Positions 25,500 to 34,154 of a DNA stretch of 64,000 nucleotides are shown here, piece after piece. The notes under the pieces are model-generated. The model had not been told where the DNA came from. It did no database searches and saw only the letters and a list, made by a program, of their open reading frames with translations. A program made the translations under genes and the position numbers. Source of the stretch: Klebsiella quasipneumoniae subsp. quasipneumoniae (GTDB lineage Bacteria; Pseudomonadota; Gammaproteobacteria; Enterobacterales; Enterobacteriaceae). The stretch is taken from assembly GCF_020525925.1 (NCBI RefSeq), contig NZ_CP084876.1, forward strand, positions 2,170,001 through 2,234,000, in the 5' to 3' direction. Numbering within the stretch: position 1 is the stretch's first letter; each line of letters begins with the position of its first letter.

Positions 25500-27650
25500 T
25501 CAGACGTCGGCGGCGGCTTTCAGTCGCGCCTTCATGTCGCTGTAGGCAGTCCAGGCATAGCGCTCCGCCCACTGCTGGTCGGCAATCGCTTCCACTTTCA
25601 CCGCACAGTATTTGGTCTCCGGCGTTTTGGAGATTGGATCCAGGTTATCCTGGGTCAGTTCATTACAGGCGCCCACCCACCACTGATAGGTCATATAGAC
25701 CGCGCCCGGGTTGATGCGATCGCTGAGGTCGGCGCGGGTGATGACCTTTCCGCGCCGGGAGCTTACCCACACCAGCTGTTTGTCGGCGATCCCCAGCCGT
25801 TGCGCATCCACGGGATTCATCTGGACCCGTCCCGGCTCGTCGGCCAGCGACTGCAGCGCGGCGCAGTTGCCGGTCATCGAGCGGCAGGAGTAGTGCCCCA
25901 CCTCCCGCACTGTGCAGAGCACCAGCGGCCATTCATCATCCGGACGCTCCGCCGGCGCGCGCCAGGCGGTGGCGAACAGCTGCCCTTTACCTGATGGGGT
26001 GTCGAAGCGGTTGTCTTTATACAGCCACGGCGTGCCGGGGTGGTCGAGGGTCGGGCATGGCCACTGAACATGGCCCATATCGCCCATTTTCTCCCAGGTC
26101 ACGCCGTAGAACAGCGGGCAGAGTTCGCGCATCTCGTCCCAGATCTGCTGATTGCTCTCATAGTGCATCGGATAGCCCATTTCGCTGGCCAGCAGACTGA
26201 TGATCTCCCAGTCGCGCTTCACATTCCCCGCCGGCGGGATCGCCTGTTCAAACCGCTGAAACCCGCGGTCGGCGCAGGTGAAGACGCCGCCGTGCTCGCC
26301 CCAGGAGGTGGCCGGCAGCAGGACATCGGCAATCTCCGCCGTTTTGGTCATGAAGATATCCTGCACCACCACGAAGTCCAGCGCCTCGATGCCTTTGCGC
26401 ACCAGGCCGAGGTCGGCTTCGGTCTGCAGCGGATCTTCGCCCATGATGTAATAGGCTTTGATCTCGCCCGTCAGCGCCTTATGCGGCACCTCGGTGATGC
26501 GGGTGCCGACCTGGTCATCCATCTGCGCCGGGTCGATCCCCCAGGCGGCGGCGAATTTCGCCCGCACGGCCGGGTCGGTGACCTCCTGATAGCCGGGGAA
26601 CAGGTTCGGCAGCACGCCCATATCGCAGGCGCCCTGTACATTGTTTTGCCCACGGACCGGGCCCACGCCGACGTTCGCCCGTCCCAGGTTGCCGGTGAGC
26701 AGCGCCAGGCTTGCCAGGCCGCGCACCACATCCACCGCCTGGCCAAACTGGGTGACCCCCATGCCCCACATAATGGTGGCGGAAGGGGCGGCGGCAAACA
26801 TGCGCATTGCCTCGCGGATCGCCTGCGCGCTGACCCCGACAATCCCTTCCACTGCTTCCGGGGCGTAATCTTTCACCACCTCGCGGTAGGCATCCAGCCC
26901 TTCGGTATAGCGTTCGACATAGGCTTTGTTGTACAGCTCTTCTTCCAGCAATACATAGCCGAAGGCGTTCACCAGCGCCATGTTGCTGCCGTTGTTAAGC
27001 TGCAGATGACGGTCGGCTATGCGTGCGGTTTCAATGCGTCGCGGATCGCAGACGATGATTTTGGCGCCGTTTTCCCGGGCTTTGATCACCCGGCGGGCGA
27101 CGATGGGATGGGAGTCGGCGCAGTTGTAGCCAAAGACCAACAGGCACTTCGAGTTTTCGATGTCGCTTATCGAGTTGCTCATCGCCCCGTTGCCCAGCGC
27201 CTGCTGCAGCCCGGCGACGGAAGGGCCATGGCAGACGCGGGCGCAGCAGTCGACGTTGTTGGTGTTCAGCACTGCACGGGCGAACTTTTGCATCACATAG
27301 TTGGTTTCGTTGCCGGTGCCGCGCGAGGAGCCGGTGGTCATGATGGCGCGCGGGCCATGCTTCTCTTTGATCTCCCTGAGCTTGCTGGCGGTATAGCGAA
27401 TCGCCTCCTGCCAGCTGACCGGCGTGAAAGCGCCGCCTTTCTGGTAGCGGATCATCGGTTGTTTAAGACGGGGCGTCAGGAGCTGCGTGTCGTTAAGAAA
27501 ATCCCAGCCGTAATAGCCTTTCAGGCACAGCTGGTTCTGGTTGGTGACGCCGTCGGCGGCTTCCGCGCGAATGATTTTATTGTTGTCGACAACCAGTTTA
27601 AGTTTGCAACCCGCCCCGCAGTAGGGGCACACGCTCGTGATTTTTTTCAT
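25500..27650 (-). CDS. Formate dehydrogenase H-like molybdoenzyme, cysteine form (FdhF paralog)
   Basis: A 716-residue molybdopterin enzyme that aligns by eye along its whole length with E. coli FdhF, the formate-oxidising subunit of formate hydrogenlyase. The 4Fe-4S cysteines are in register (Cys8, Cys11, Cys15, Cys42). The active-site residue that is selenocysteine in E. coli (position 140) is here a plain TGC cysteine (DCCARVCHGPSV, codon at 27231-27233), next to the conserved His141. Cysteine forms work but are usually slower. ATG 27650 gives the family N-terminus; the open frame reaches 27710. No hydrogenase or electron-transfer subunit is adjacent. A sigma-54 promoter match lies upstream. 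Confidence 0.93.
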   Translation of the reverse strand: MKKITSVCPYCGAGCKLKLVVDNNKIIRAEAADGVTNQNQLCLKGYYGWDFLNDTQLLTPRLKQPMIRYQKGGAFTPVSWQEAIRYTASKLREIKEKHGPRAIMTTGSSRGTGNETNYVMQKFARAVLNTNNVDCCARVCHGPSVAGLQQALGNGAMSNSISDIENSKCLLVFGYNCADSHPIVARRVIKARENGAKIIVCDPRRIETARIADRHLQLNNGSNMALVNAFGYVLLEEELYNKAYVERYTEGLDAYREVVKDYAPEAVEGIVGVSAQAIREAMRMFAAAPSATIMWGMGVTQFGQAVDVVRGLASLALLTGNLGRANVGVGPVRGQNNVQGACDMGVLPNLFPGYQEVTDPAVRAKFAAAWGIDPAQMDDQVGTRITEVPHKALTGEIKAYYIMGEDPLQTEADLGLVRKGIEALDFVVVQDIFMTKTAEIADVLLPATSWGEHGGVFTCADRGFQRFEQAIPPAGNVKRDWEIISLLASEMGYPMHYESNQQIWDEMRELCPLFYGVTWEKMGDMGHVQWPCPTLDHPGTPWLYKDNRFDTPSGKGQLFATAWRAPAERPDDEWPLVLCTVREVGHYSCRSMTGNCAALQSLADEPGRVQMNPVDAQRLGIADKQLVWVSSRRGKVITRADLSDRINPGAVYMTYQWWVGACNELTQDNLDPISKTPETKYCAVKVEAIADQQWAERYAWTAYSDMKARLKAAADV

Positions 27651-27759
27651 CAGTAACAGACCTGTTAACAGTGAACAGAGGATCGCTGTCGCGCCGGGCC
27701 CGACGGGCAACGATCGCGGTATCGCCTGGTGGTGATGCGGACGCAGGCCCGCTGCGCTA

Positions 27760-27775
27760 TGCAGGTCTCGTGCCA
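27760..27775 (-). promoter_or_regulatory. Sigma-54 promoter of the FdhF paralog
   Basis: On the minus strand TGGCAC-GAGAC-CTGCA matches the RpoN consensus TGGCAC-N5-TTGCA at 10 of 11 fixed positions, including the invariant GG and GC. The start would fall about 100 bases before the gene. E. coli fdhF is RpoN/FhlA-dependent, so formate control is likely. Confidence 0.7.
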
Positions 27776-27896
27776 GATTTTAATATATTGATTTACAATG
27801 AAAAATAACAGGAGAAGGATGACGGGAGCGTGACCTCGTCACTAATGACGATGACGCAGAGCGCCGACGTCAGACGCTCTGCAGGGGATAATGCCG

Positions 27897-28976
27897 CTAC
27901 GCGAGAGGGCGGCAGCGGGCGATATGCGACTCGCTCAGGCCGACGTCGCGCGCGGCGGCGCAGATTGCCTGCCAGCTGCCCGCATCCAGCGGGATCCCCT
28001 CGGCCAGACGCGCTTCGCGGTTGGCGGCCTCCCATTCGCCGGGGGCCAGCACCGGGGCATCGGGATCGTGCGGCGACTGTTTACACCATGCGATAAAGGC
28101 CTCCGTCTGCGCCTGGCTGTCCGGGGCATCGAACGCGTCCGGGCGCAGGATCACGGTGGTCATGCAGTTAAAGATGGCGTCGACGCTGGTCTGCAGGCTT
28201 TCCTGATGGGTGGTTTGCCCCCCGGAGAGCGCGCCACCGAGCACTTCGCACAGTGTCGCCAGGGCATAGCCTTTGTGCTGGGCGAAGGTGAGCAGGGCGC
28301 CCAGCGGCGAGGTCTGCATCACCGCCGGGTCGGTGGTGGGCAGCCCCTGGGCGTCGATCAGGCAGCCGTGCGCCACGGCTTCTCCTTTGTGCCAGGCGAC
28401 GCGGGTTTTACCAAAGGCGATGGCGCTGGTGGCGTAGTCCAGCAGCAGCGGCGGATGGCCCGCGCGGGGAAACACCACGCACAGCGGGTTAGTGCCGAAG
28501 CGGCTGTCTTTTCCGCGGAACGGGGCGACCATCGGGTCGCCGATCACGCTGACGAAGTGAATGGAGATCAGCCCGGCGGCGGCGCACTGCTCCGCCCAGT
28601 AGCCGATGCGTCCGACGTGATGCGCATTGCGCAGGGCGATAGCCGCCATGCCGTGCTGCTTCGCCTTTTCGATGCCTAACTGCATCGCTTCGTGGGCGAC
28701 CACCTGGCCGAAGCCGGCGTTGCCGTCAAGGGTGACCACGGCGCCGGCGTCTTTGGTGACCGTGGCGTGGCGGTTGAGCTGCAGAAAGCCGCCGGCGTGG
28801 GATTTGACATAGCTTGGGATCATCCCGACGCCATGGGAGTCATGCCCGGCCAGGTTGGCGGCGATCAGATGGTCGGCGACCAGCGTCGCTTCTTCTGAGC
28901 GGCTGCCGAGATGGGTAAACAGTGAGACGACAAACTGATGCAGATCCGTCGCCAGAAAGCGGTGTCCTGTTGGCAC
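27897..28976 (-). CDS. hcxB: Hydroxycarboxylate dehydrogenase B (malate/lactate dehydrogenase family)
   Basis: A 359-residue NAD(P)H-dependent oxidoreductase of the Ldh_2 family, closely similar by eye to E. coli HcxB (YbiC), which reduces 2-oxo acids such as phenylpyruvate and 2-oxoglutarate. Matching segments: AANLAGHDSHGVGMIPSYV, AHHVGRIGYWAEQC and SRFGTNPLCVVFP. The start is GTG 28976, with AGGAGAG 5-6 bases before it. It stands alone between the FdhF paralog and the Fbp-type importer; no operon partner is evident. Confidence 0.88.
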   Translation of the reverse strand: MPTGHRFLATDLHQFVVSLFTHLGSRSEEATLVADHLIAANLAGHDSHGVGMIPSYVKSHAGGFLQLNRHATVTKDAGAVVTLDGNAGFGQVVAHEAMQLGIEKAKQHGMAAIALRNAHHVGRIGYWAEQCAAAGLISIHFVSVIGDPMVAPFRGKDSRFGTNPLCVVFPRAGHPPLLLDYATSAIAFGKTRVAWHKGEAVAHGCLIDAQGLPTTDPAVMQTSPLGALLTFAQHKGYALATLCEVLGGALSGGQTTHQESLQTSVDAIFNCMTTVILRPDAFDAPDSQAQTEAFIAWCKQSPHDPDAPVLAPGEWEAANREARLAEGIPLDAGSWQAICAAARDVGLSESHIARCRPLA

Positions 28977-29279
28977 TGATTCTCTCCTGTAGTCTGTTGT
29001 TATTTTGTTATGTTTGCCGTTTTATGCTGCGCCGCCCGGCGCAGAAGGTCAAGGGCGGACTCTCCCGGCGACAGGCCCCTGCGCCAGCGCCTGCGTTATA
29101 CGACAGACGATAAAAAACCGGTCCGGGATCGCGTTTTAATTAACGTCATAAACACCACATTTTTAAATTCTGCCACTGTCACAAAAGCCAGAAAAAAGCC
29201 AGCCCCGGCGTTGCAAGGGGAGCTGATACCACTATATGTTAAATTTGTGTTTATTAATTGATGATTAAAGGTTGGTATC
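28977..29279. other. Intergenic gap between divergent genes
   Basis: About 300 bases, GC-rich next to hcxB and AT-rich towards the Fbp-type operon. The only structure I see is an 8-bp inverted repeat, TGATACCA (29224-29231) and TGGTATCA (29273-29280), whose right arm ends in the A of the binding-protein ATG and follows its AAAGG ribosome site. It may be an operator or a start-masking hairpin. Confidence 0.4.
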
Positions 29280-30368
29280 ATGTATAAGAAAATAAGTGGT
29301 TTAGTGGTTTCACTGACGGCCGTTTTCGCCTGTGCCGCCTGGGCGGAGGTGCCTGCGGGCTATCCGGCGGATTATCAAAAAACGGTTGATGCCGCCGTCA
29401 AAGAGGGCAAGGTGGTGATCTATTCCACAACCGATACCAAATCGGCCGGGCCGTTAATTAAAGGATTTGAAGCGCAATATCCGGGCGTAAAAGTCGAATA
29501 TAACGACATGAACAGCACCGAGCTGTATAACCGCTATATCAGCGAGCAGGCCGCCGGGGGCGGCAGCGGGGACGTGGTGTGGAGCTCATCGATGGATACC
29601 GCGCTGAAATTAGCCACCGAGTACGCGGAACAATATGCCTCGCCGGAGGTGAAGCAATTACCCGACTGGGCGGTGTGGCAGCAGAAAGCCTATGGCACCA
29701 CCTACGAGCCGGTGGTATTTATCTATAACAAACGGCTGATCCCGCAGAATGAGGTGCCGGACTCGCACACCGCGCTGGCCAAATTGATCGCCAGCCAGGC
29801 CGATAAATTTAAAGGCAAAGTCACCACCTACGATATCGAAAAATCGGGCCTCGGCTTTATGCTGGCGGTCCAGGACAGCCAGGCCGACGCGAACTATTTT
29901 ACCGATCTGGCGAATATCGCTAAAGGCGGCCTGACGGTGCAGTCTTCCACCGGCACGATGATGGAGCGCGTCTCCTCTGGCGAAAACCTGATCGGCTATA
30001 ACATTCTTGGCTCCTATGCCGAAGCGCGGGCGAAAAACGATCCCTCTTTAGGCATCGCCTATCCGAAAGATTACGTGCTGGTGCTCTCCCGCGTCTCGTT
30101 TATTAGCCAGGAGAGCGAACATCCCAATGCGGCGAAATTGTGGCTGGATTATGTTCTGTCGGAAAAAGGCCAACAGATCCTCGCCAGCCAGGCGGATATT
30201 CCCTCTCTTCGTCGCGATATTGAAGGCAAAAATGATATCGACGGCATGACCACGCTGCTGGGCAAAGCGTTAAAACCGATCCCGGTCAACGAAACGCTGC
30301 TGGATTATTTACAGCCGCAAAAACGTCTGCAGTTTATTAAACAATGGCGCAGCGCCGCCGCGAAATAA
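29280..30368 (+). CDS. ABC transporter binding protein, Fe3+ / phosphonate type (FbpA-like)
   Basis: A 362-residue periplasmic binding protein with a clear signal peptide (VVSLTAVFACAAWA, cut before EVPAG). It belongs to the SBP_bac_11/type II group that includes FbpA/AfuA and 2-aminoethylphosphonate receptors: VVIYSTTDTKSAGPLIKGFE, then YNDMNSTELYNRY, then SERVSSGEN-like and WLDYVLSEKGQQIL. The tyrosine pair that binds iron in FbpA is not obvious to me, so iron is not assured; other anions or phosphonates are possible. Confidence 0.85.
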   Translation: MYKKISGLVVSLTAVFACAAWAEVPAGYPADYQKTVDAAVKEGKVVIYSTTDTKSAGPLIKGFEAQYPGVKVEYNDMNSTELYNRYISEQAAGGGSGDVVWSSSMDTALKLATEYAEQYASPEVKQLPDWAVWQQKAYGTTYEPVVFIYNKRLIPQNEVPDSHTALAKLIASQADKFKGKVTTYDIEKSGLGFMLAVQDSQADANYFTDLANIAKGGLTVQSSTGTMMERVSSGENLIGYNILGSYAEARAKNDPSLGIAYPKDYVLVLSRVSFISQESEHPNAAKLWLDYVLSEKGQQILASQADIPSLRRDIEGKNDIDGMTTLLGKALKPIPVNETLLDYLQPQKRLQFIKQWRSAAAK

Positions 30369-30377
30369 TCCTCCCCC

Positions 30378-30396
30378 GGGGCATCGCCGATGCCCC
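30378..30396 (+). terminator. Hairpin between binding protein and permease
   Basis: GGGGCATCG (30378-30386) pairs with CGATGCCCC (30388-30396), followed by TTATT. A weak attenuator of the kind that lowers permease expression relative to the binding protein. Confidence 0.5.
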
Positions 30397-30442
30397 TTAT
30401 TCACACCCGGCGGGTTTATTCACCTGACCAAAGGGATGAACC

Positions 30443-32212
30443 ATGAATGTATTACGCAGAAAGTGGCAGGGGCTGCCGCGCGGCGTGGTGGTGTGCATCA
30501 CGGCGCTGGTGATTTACGTCCCGCTGTTATTTATTGTGGTGCAGAGTTTTCTCTCCGCGCCGTTCTTTTCCCGCTCCAAATCCTGGAGTCTGGAAGCCTT
30601 CGCCTTTATTTTTACCGACCCGGATTTTTATCTGGCGTTAAGGTCAGGGTTTATTCTGGCCTTTGGCCTGGTGATTATCGCCATTCCGCTGGGCGGTATT
30701 TTGGCCTTTCTGATGGTACGCACCGATTTACCCGGCCGACGGTTCATTGAGCCGCTGATCCTGGTGCCGATCTTCGTCTCGCCGATGGTGCTAGGCTTTG
30801 GCTACGTGGTGGCCGCCGGGCCGGTAGGCTTCTTTTCCCAGTGGGCGCAGCAGCTGATCGGCTTTGTGCCGTGGAATATCTACTCGATGTTCAGCATTGT
30901 GGTCATCGCCGGCTTAACCCACGTGCCGCACGCCTATCTCTATATCTCCTCGGCGCTGCGCAGCGTCGGCTCGGACGTGGAAGAGGCGGCGCGCACCGTC
31001 GGCGCCACGCCGCTGCAGGTGATGACTTCGGTGAGTCTGCCAATGGTGCGGCCCTCCATTCTTTACGCCTGCGTGCTGCTCTTTTTCCTTGGTCTGGAAG
31101 TCTTCGGTCTGATGCTGGTGCTGGGCGACCCCGAGGGCAACATGGTGCTGGCGACCTATCTCTACAAGCTGACCAATAAGCTTGGCACCCCCTCCTACCA
31201 TCTGATGGCGGCGGTGGCGGTGGTGCTGATCTGCATCACCATCCCGCTGGTCATGCTCCAGCGTCGGCTGATGCGCACCGCCAACCGCTTTGTCACCATG
31301 AAGGGCAAGGCGTCGCAGGCGCGGGCGCTGCCGCTGGGCAAATGGCGCTGGGTGGCCGGGGCGGTGGTGGTGGCCTGGCTGACGGTGACCATCGGCGTGC
31401 CGCTGCTCGGCGTGGCGCTGCGCGCCTTTATCTCCAACTGGGGCGTCGGCGTGTCGCTGTGGGATGAGCTGTCGCTGACGACGTTCCACAATATCTGGCA
31501 GCAGCCCAACCTGCTGCGGGCGATCGTCAACTCGATGGCTATCGGCATCGTCGGCGGCGCGCTGGCGGTGATCTGCTATCTGTTTGTCGGCATCGCCATG
31601 CACCGCAAAGCGGACAACGTCACCCGCTTTCTTGACTACAGCGTGCTGGTCCCGCGCGCGGTGCCGGGGCTGCTGGCCGGTCTGGCCTTCCTGTGGGTGT
31701 TCCTGTTTGTGCCGATGTGGCTCGATCAGTCGCTGAAGCATGGCTGGCTCTCGGCGCTGCCGGTGGCGGACTGGCTGCGGGAGCACCTTATCGTGCAGCT
31801 GCGCGCGCTGCGCAATACCATCTTCAGCGTCTGGCTGGCCTACACCGTGGTATGGATGGCCTATGGCCTGCGGCTCATCTCCTCGACGCTGCTGCAGGTG
31901 GGACCGGAGCTGGAGGAGGCGGCGCGCAGCACCGGCGCCTCGCGGGGGCAGATCACCCGCCACGTCACCGTCCCGCTGTCGCGCTATGGGCTGATTGGCT
32001 CCTGGCTGCTGATGTTTCTGATCTTTGAGCGCGAATATTCCACCGGCGTCTATCTGCTGTCGCCGGGTACCGAAACCATCGGCTCGATGCTGGTGTCGCT
32101 GTGGGCGGCGGGGGCCATCGATATCGTCGCGGCGCTCTCCTTTATCAATATTCTGCTGGTGGTGATTGGCCTTGGCATCGCCCTGCGCTTTGGAGTGAAA
32201 TTACATGATTGA
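30443..32212 (+). CDS. ABC transporter permease, fused double domain (FbpB-like)
   Basis: A 589-residue permease made of two BPD_transp_1 halves joined in one chain. Each has its own EAA loop: EEAARTVGATPLQVMTSV (near 180) and EEAARSTGASRGQITRHV (near 490). About 12 membrane helices are expected. This fused layout is typical of FbpB/AfuB iron and related importers. An AAAGGGA ribosome site (30430-30436) precedes ATG 30443. Its stop overlaps the ATPase start by 8 bases. Confidence 0.9.
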   Translation: MNVLRRKWQGLPRGVVVCITALVIYVPLLFIVVQSFLSAPFFSRSKSWSLEAFAFIFTDPDFYLALRSGFILAFGLVIIAIPLGGILAFLMVRTDLPGRRFIEPLILVPIFVSPMVLGFGYVVAAGPVGFFSQWAQQLIGFVPWNIYSMFSIVVIAGLTHVPHAYLYISSALRSVGSDVEEAARTVGATPLQVMTSVSLPMVRPSILYACVLLFFLGLEVFGLMLVLGDPEGNMVLATYLYKLTNKLGTPSYHLMAAVAVVLICITIPLVMLQRRLMRTANRFVTMKGKASQARALPLGKWRWVAGAVVVAWLTVTIGVPLLGVALRAFISNWGVGVSLWDELSLTTFHNIWQQPNLLRAIVNSMAIGIVGGALAVICYLFVGIAMHRKADNVTRFLDYSVLVPRAVPGLLAGLAFLWVFLFVPMWLDQSLKHGWLSALPVADWLREHLIVQLRALRNTIFSVWLAYTVVWMAYGLRLISSTLLQVGPELEEAARSTGASRGQITRHVTVPLSRYGLIGSWLLMFLIFEREYSTGVYLLSPGTETIGSMLVSLWAAGAIDIVAALSFINILLVVIGLGIALRFGVKLHD

Positions 32213-33275
32213 GTTATCGGTTGAAAATCTGCATCTCACCTATGGCGACAACCCGGTGCTGAAAGGCGTGTCGATGACGCTCGGCCGGGGAGAGGTGGTG
32301 TCGCTGCTGGGGCCTTCGGGAAGCGGCAAAACCACGCTGCTGCGGGCGGTGGCCGGGCTGGAGAAGCCGACGAGCGGACGGATCGCCATCGGCAACCGCA
32401 CGGTGTACGACGGCACGCCGCGCAGCGAAATCCCGGCCGAAGAGCGTAACCTCGGCCTGGTGTTCCAGTCCTATGCCCTGTGGCCGCACAAAACGGTGTT
32501 CGACAACGTGGCCTATCCGCTGAAGCTGCGTAAAGTCGCCGCCGGGGAGATAAAGGAGCGGGTGCAGCGCGTGCTGGATCAGCTGGGGCTGGGGCATCTT
32601 GGCAACCGCCATCCGCACCAGCTCTCCGGCGGCCAACAGCAGCGGGTGGCCATTGGCCGGGCGCTGGTCTACAACCCGCCGGTGATCCTGCTGGATGAGC
32701 CGCTCTCTAACCTCGACGCCAAGCTGCGCGAGGAGGCGCGGGTGTTTCTGCGCGAGCTGATCATCAAGCTGGGCCTCTCGGCGCTGATGGTCACCCACGA
32801 TCAAAATGAAGCGATGGCCATCTCCGATCGTATTCTGCTGCTGAACAATGGCGTCATCGAGCAGCAGGGGACGCCGCAGGAGATGTACGGCAGCCCGGCG
32901 ACGCTGTTCGCCGCCGAGTTTATGGGCAGCAATAACCGCCTGCACGGCAAGGTGATGGCGCTGGAGAACGGCAGGGCGCGCATCGAAGGCGCCAGCTGGA
33001 GCCTGTGGGGGCGAGCGGGCGAGGGGGTCAGCGTCGGCGAGCCGGCGACGGCGGTGATCCGCGTCGAGCGCCTGCGTCTTGACGGCGCGGCGCAGGATAA
33101 CAGTCTCCAGCTACCGCTGCTGACCAGTATGTACCTCGGCGACCGCTGGGAGTACCTGTTCCGCACCGAGGGTGACGACTTTCCGCTACGCGCCTACGGA
33201 ACCGCGCTGCGCGATGCTGAACACTGCCATCTGACGCTTCCGGCGGAGGATGTGTGGATTTTTCCGCAGCGGTAA
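32205..33275 (+). CDS. ABC transporter ATPase (FbpC/PotA-like)
   Basis: A 356-residue ATPase with the N-terminal nucleotide-binding domain (Walker A GPSGSGKTT, Q-loop [45 protein letters not shown]) and a C-terminal TOBE-like regulatory domain from about residue 245. Completes the importer with the preceding two genes. Its stop is 7 bases from the convergent VOC gene stop, with no terminator visible between them. Confidence 0.9.
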   Translation: MIELSVENLHLTYGDNPVLKGVSMTLGRGEVVSLLGPSGSGKTTLLRAVAGLEKPTSGRIAIGNRTVYDGTPRSEIPAEERNLGLVFQSYALWPHKTVFDNVAYPLKLRKVAAGEIKERVQRVLDQLGLGHLGNRHPHQLSGGQQQRVAIGRALVYNPPVILLDEPLSNLDAKLREEARVFLRELIIKLGLSALMVTHDQNEAMAISDRILLLNNGVIEQQGTPQEMYGSPATLFAAEFMGSNNRLHGKVMALENGRARIEGASWSLWGRAGEGVSVGEPATAVIRVERLRLDGAAQDNSLQLPLLTSMYLGDRWEYLFRTEGDDFPLRAYGTALRDAEHCHLTLPAEDVWIFPQR

Positions 33276-33282
33276 CCGTTTG

Positions 33283-33654
33283 TTAAGACGCCAGATGGCA
33301 CACGGCTTCAATATTGTGCCCGTCTGGCGCGATCACAAAGGCGGCGTAGTACCCGGCGTGGTAGTTGGGCCGTAACCCCGGCGCGCCGTTGTCCTTTCCT
33401 CCGGCGGCCAGCGCTGCCTGCCAGAAGGCGTCTACCTGCTCGCGGCTGTCGGCGCGAAAGGCGATATGCAGCGGCGCAGGGTTGTCCGCACTTTGATAGA
33501 GACACAAAGAGACATCCCCGCAGCCGGCCAGCTCTGCGCCGTAGGTCGGATCGCCTTCGCCGACCAGCGTTACGCCAAGCGGGGCCAGAGCCTGTAAAAA
33601 GAACGCTTTGCTGGCGGCATAGTCACTGACGCCGAATTTCACATGATCGAACAT
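33283..33654 (-). CDS. VOC-family protein 3
   Basis: A 123-residue VOC-fold protein: MFDHVKFGVSDYAASKAFF start, GGKDNGAPG centre and GYYAAFVIAPDGHNIEAV end. Related to VOC protein 2 at 22252-22686. AGGAG lies upstream of ATG 33654. Function unknown; convergent with the Fbp-type ATPase gene. Confidence 0.85.
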   Translation of the reverse strand: MFDHVKFGVSDYAASKAFFLQALAPLGVTLVGEGDPTYGAELAGCGDVSLCLYQSADNPAPLHIAFRADSREQVDAFWQAALAAGGKDNGAPGLRPNYHAGYYAAFVIAPDGHNIEAVCHLAS

Positions 33655-34154
33655 CTCTTCTCTTCTCCTGTGGACGGGGTATCGCCAGCCGAACGCGTTA
33701 GCCGGGAAATGGATGCAAAATAGTTAACAACGGGTAGTAACTTTTTTAACAGCTCAAAATGTTTAATTATTCCTAATACGAGTATTTACAGACGTTTAAT
33801 CTGCCATGTACCATAAACAAAAAATAACATTTGTGATACAAGTCACTCTTTTTTGGCGCATGGGTAAGCTCAGCGCGGTGTGAACGCCGCCGGTTTACCG
33901 CCTCAAGGTTATGCAGCACCCTTCTCACGATGACATTCCGGTGAATTTCTCTCCGATTTCCCGCGTTTCGTTGAGAATCGTCTACTATCCAAACGATAAC
34001 CCTATAAATGATATCGCCTCTGGCGATGTTTTATCCGACTTGCCGGTCCGGGCCAGACGCTAAGCGGTTTAAAAGCGCAATGGTATCGGTTCCAGCACGA
34101 CATTCACTGGTTTTGTCAGCGACAAAAACAGTAATTTTCAATGACAGGAATGTG
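33655..34154. other. Intergenic region upstream of the gluconate dehydrogenase operon
   Basis: Exactly 500 bases without a gene. The first 200 are AT-rich, containing a CRP-like site (see 33832-33847); the rest is mixed. A frame is open from 34008 into the small-subunit gene but lacks a start with a ribosome site and is not called. Confidence 0.5.
33832..33847 (+). promoter_or_regulatory. CRP-binding site candidate
   Basis: TGTGA-TACAAG-TCACT matches the CRP consensus TGTGA-N6-TCACA at 9 of 10 core positions, in an AT-rich context. It lies about 310 bases before the gluconate dehydrogenase operon and 180 bases before the VOC gene start on the other strand, so either could be its target. Confidence 0.5.

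Noticed and set aside
25500..27650. Selenoprotein with in-frame UGA
   Set aside because: The codon at the selenocysteine position is TGC and the frame has no internal TGA.
26040..27656. A 538-codon open frame opposite the FdhF paralog
   Set aside because: Antisense shadow of a gene that aligns along its full length with E. coli FdhF.
34008..34154. An upstream extension of the gluconate dehydrogenase small subunit by 49 residues
   Set aside because: The Tat signal begins right after ATG 34155/34158, which has an AGGA site; a longer N-terminus would bury the signal.
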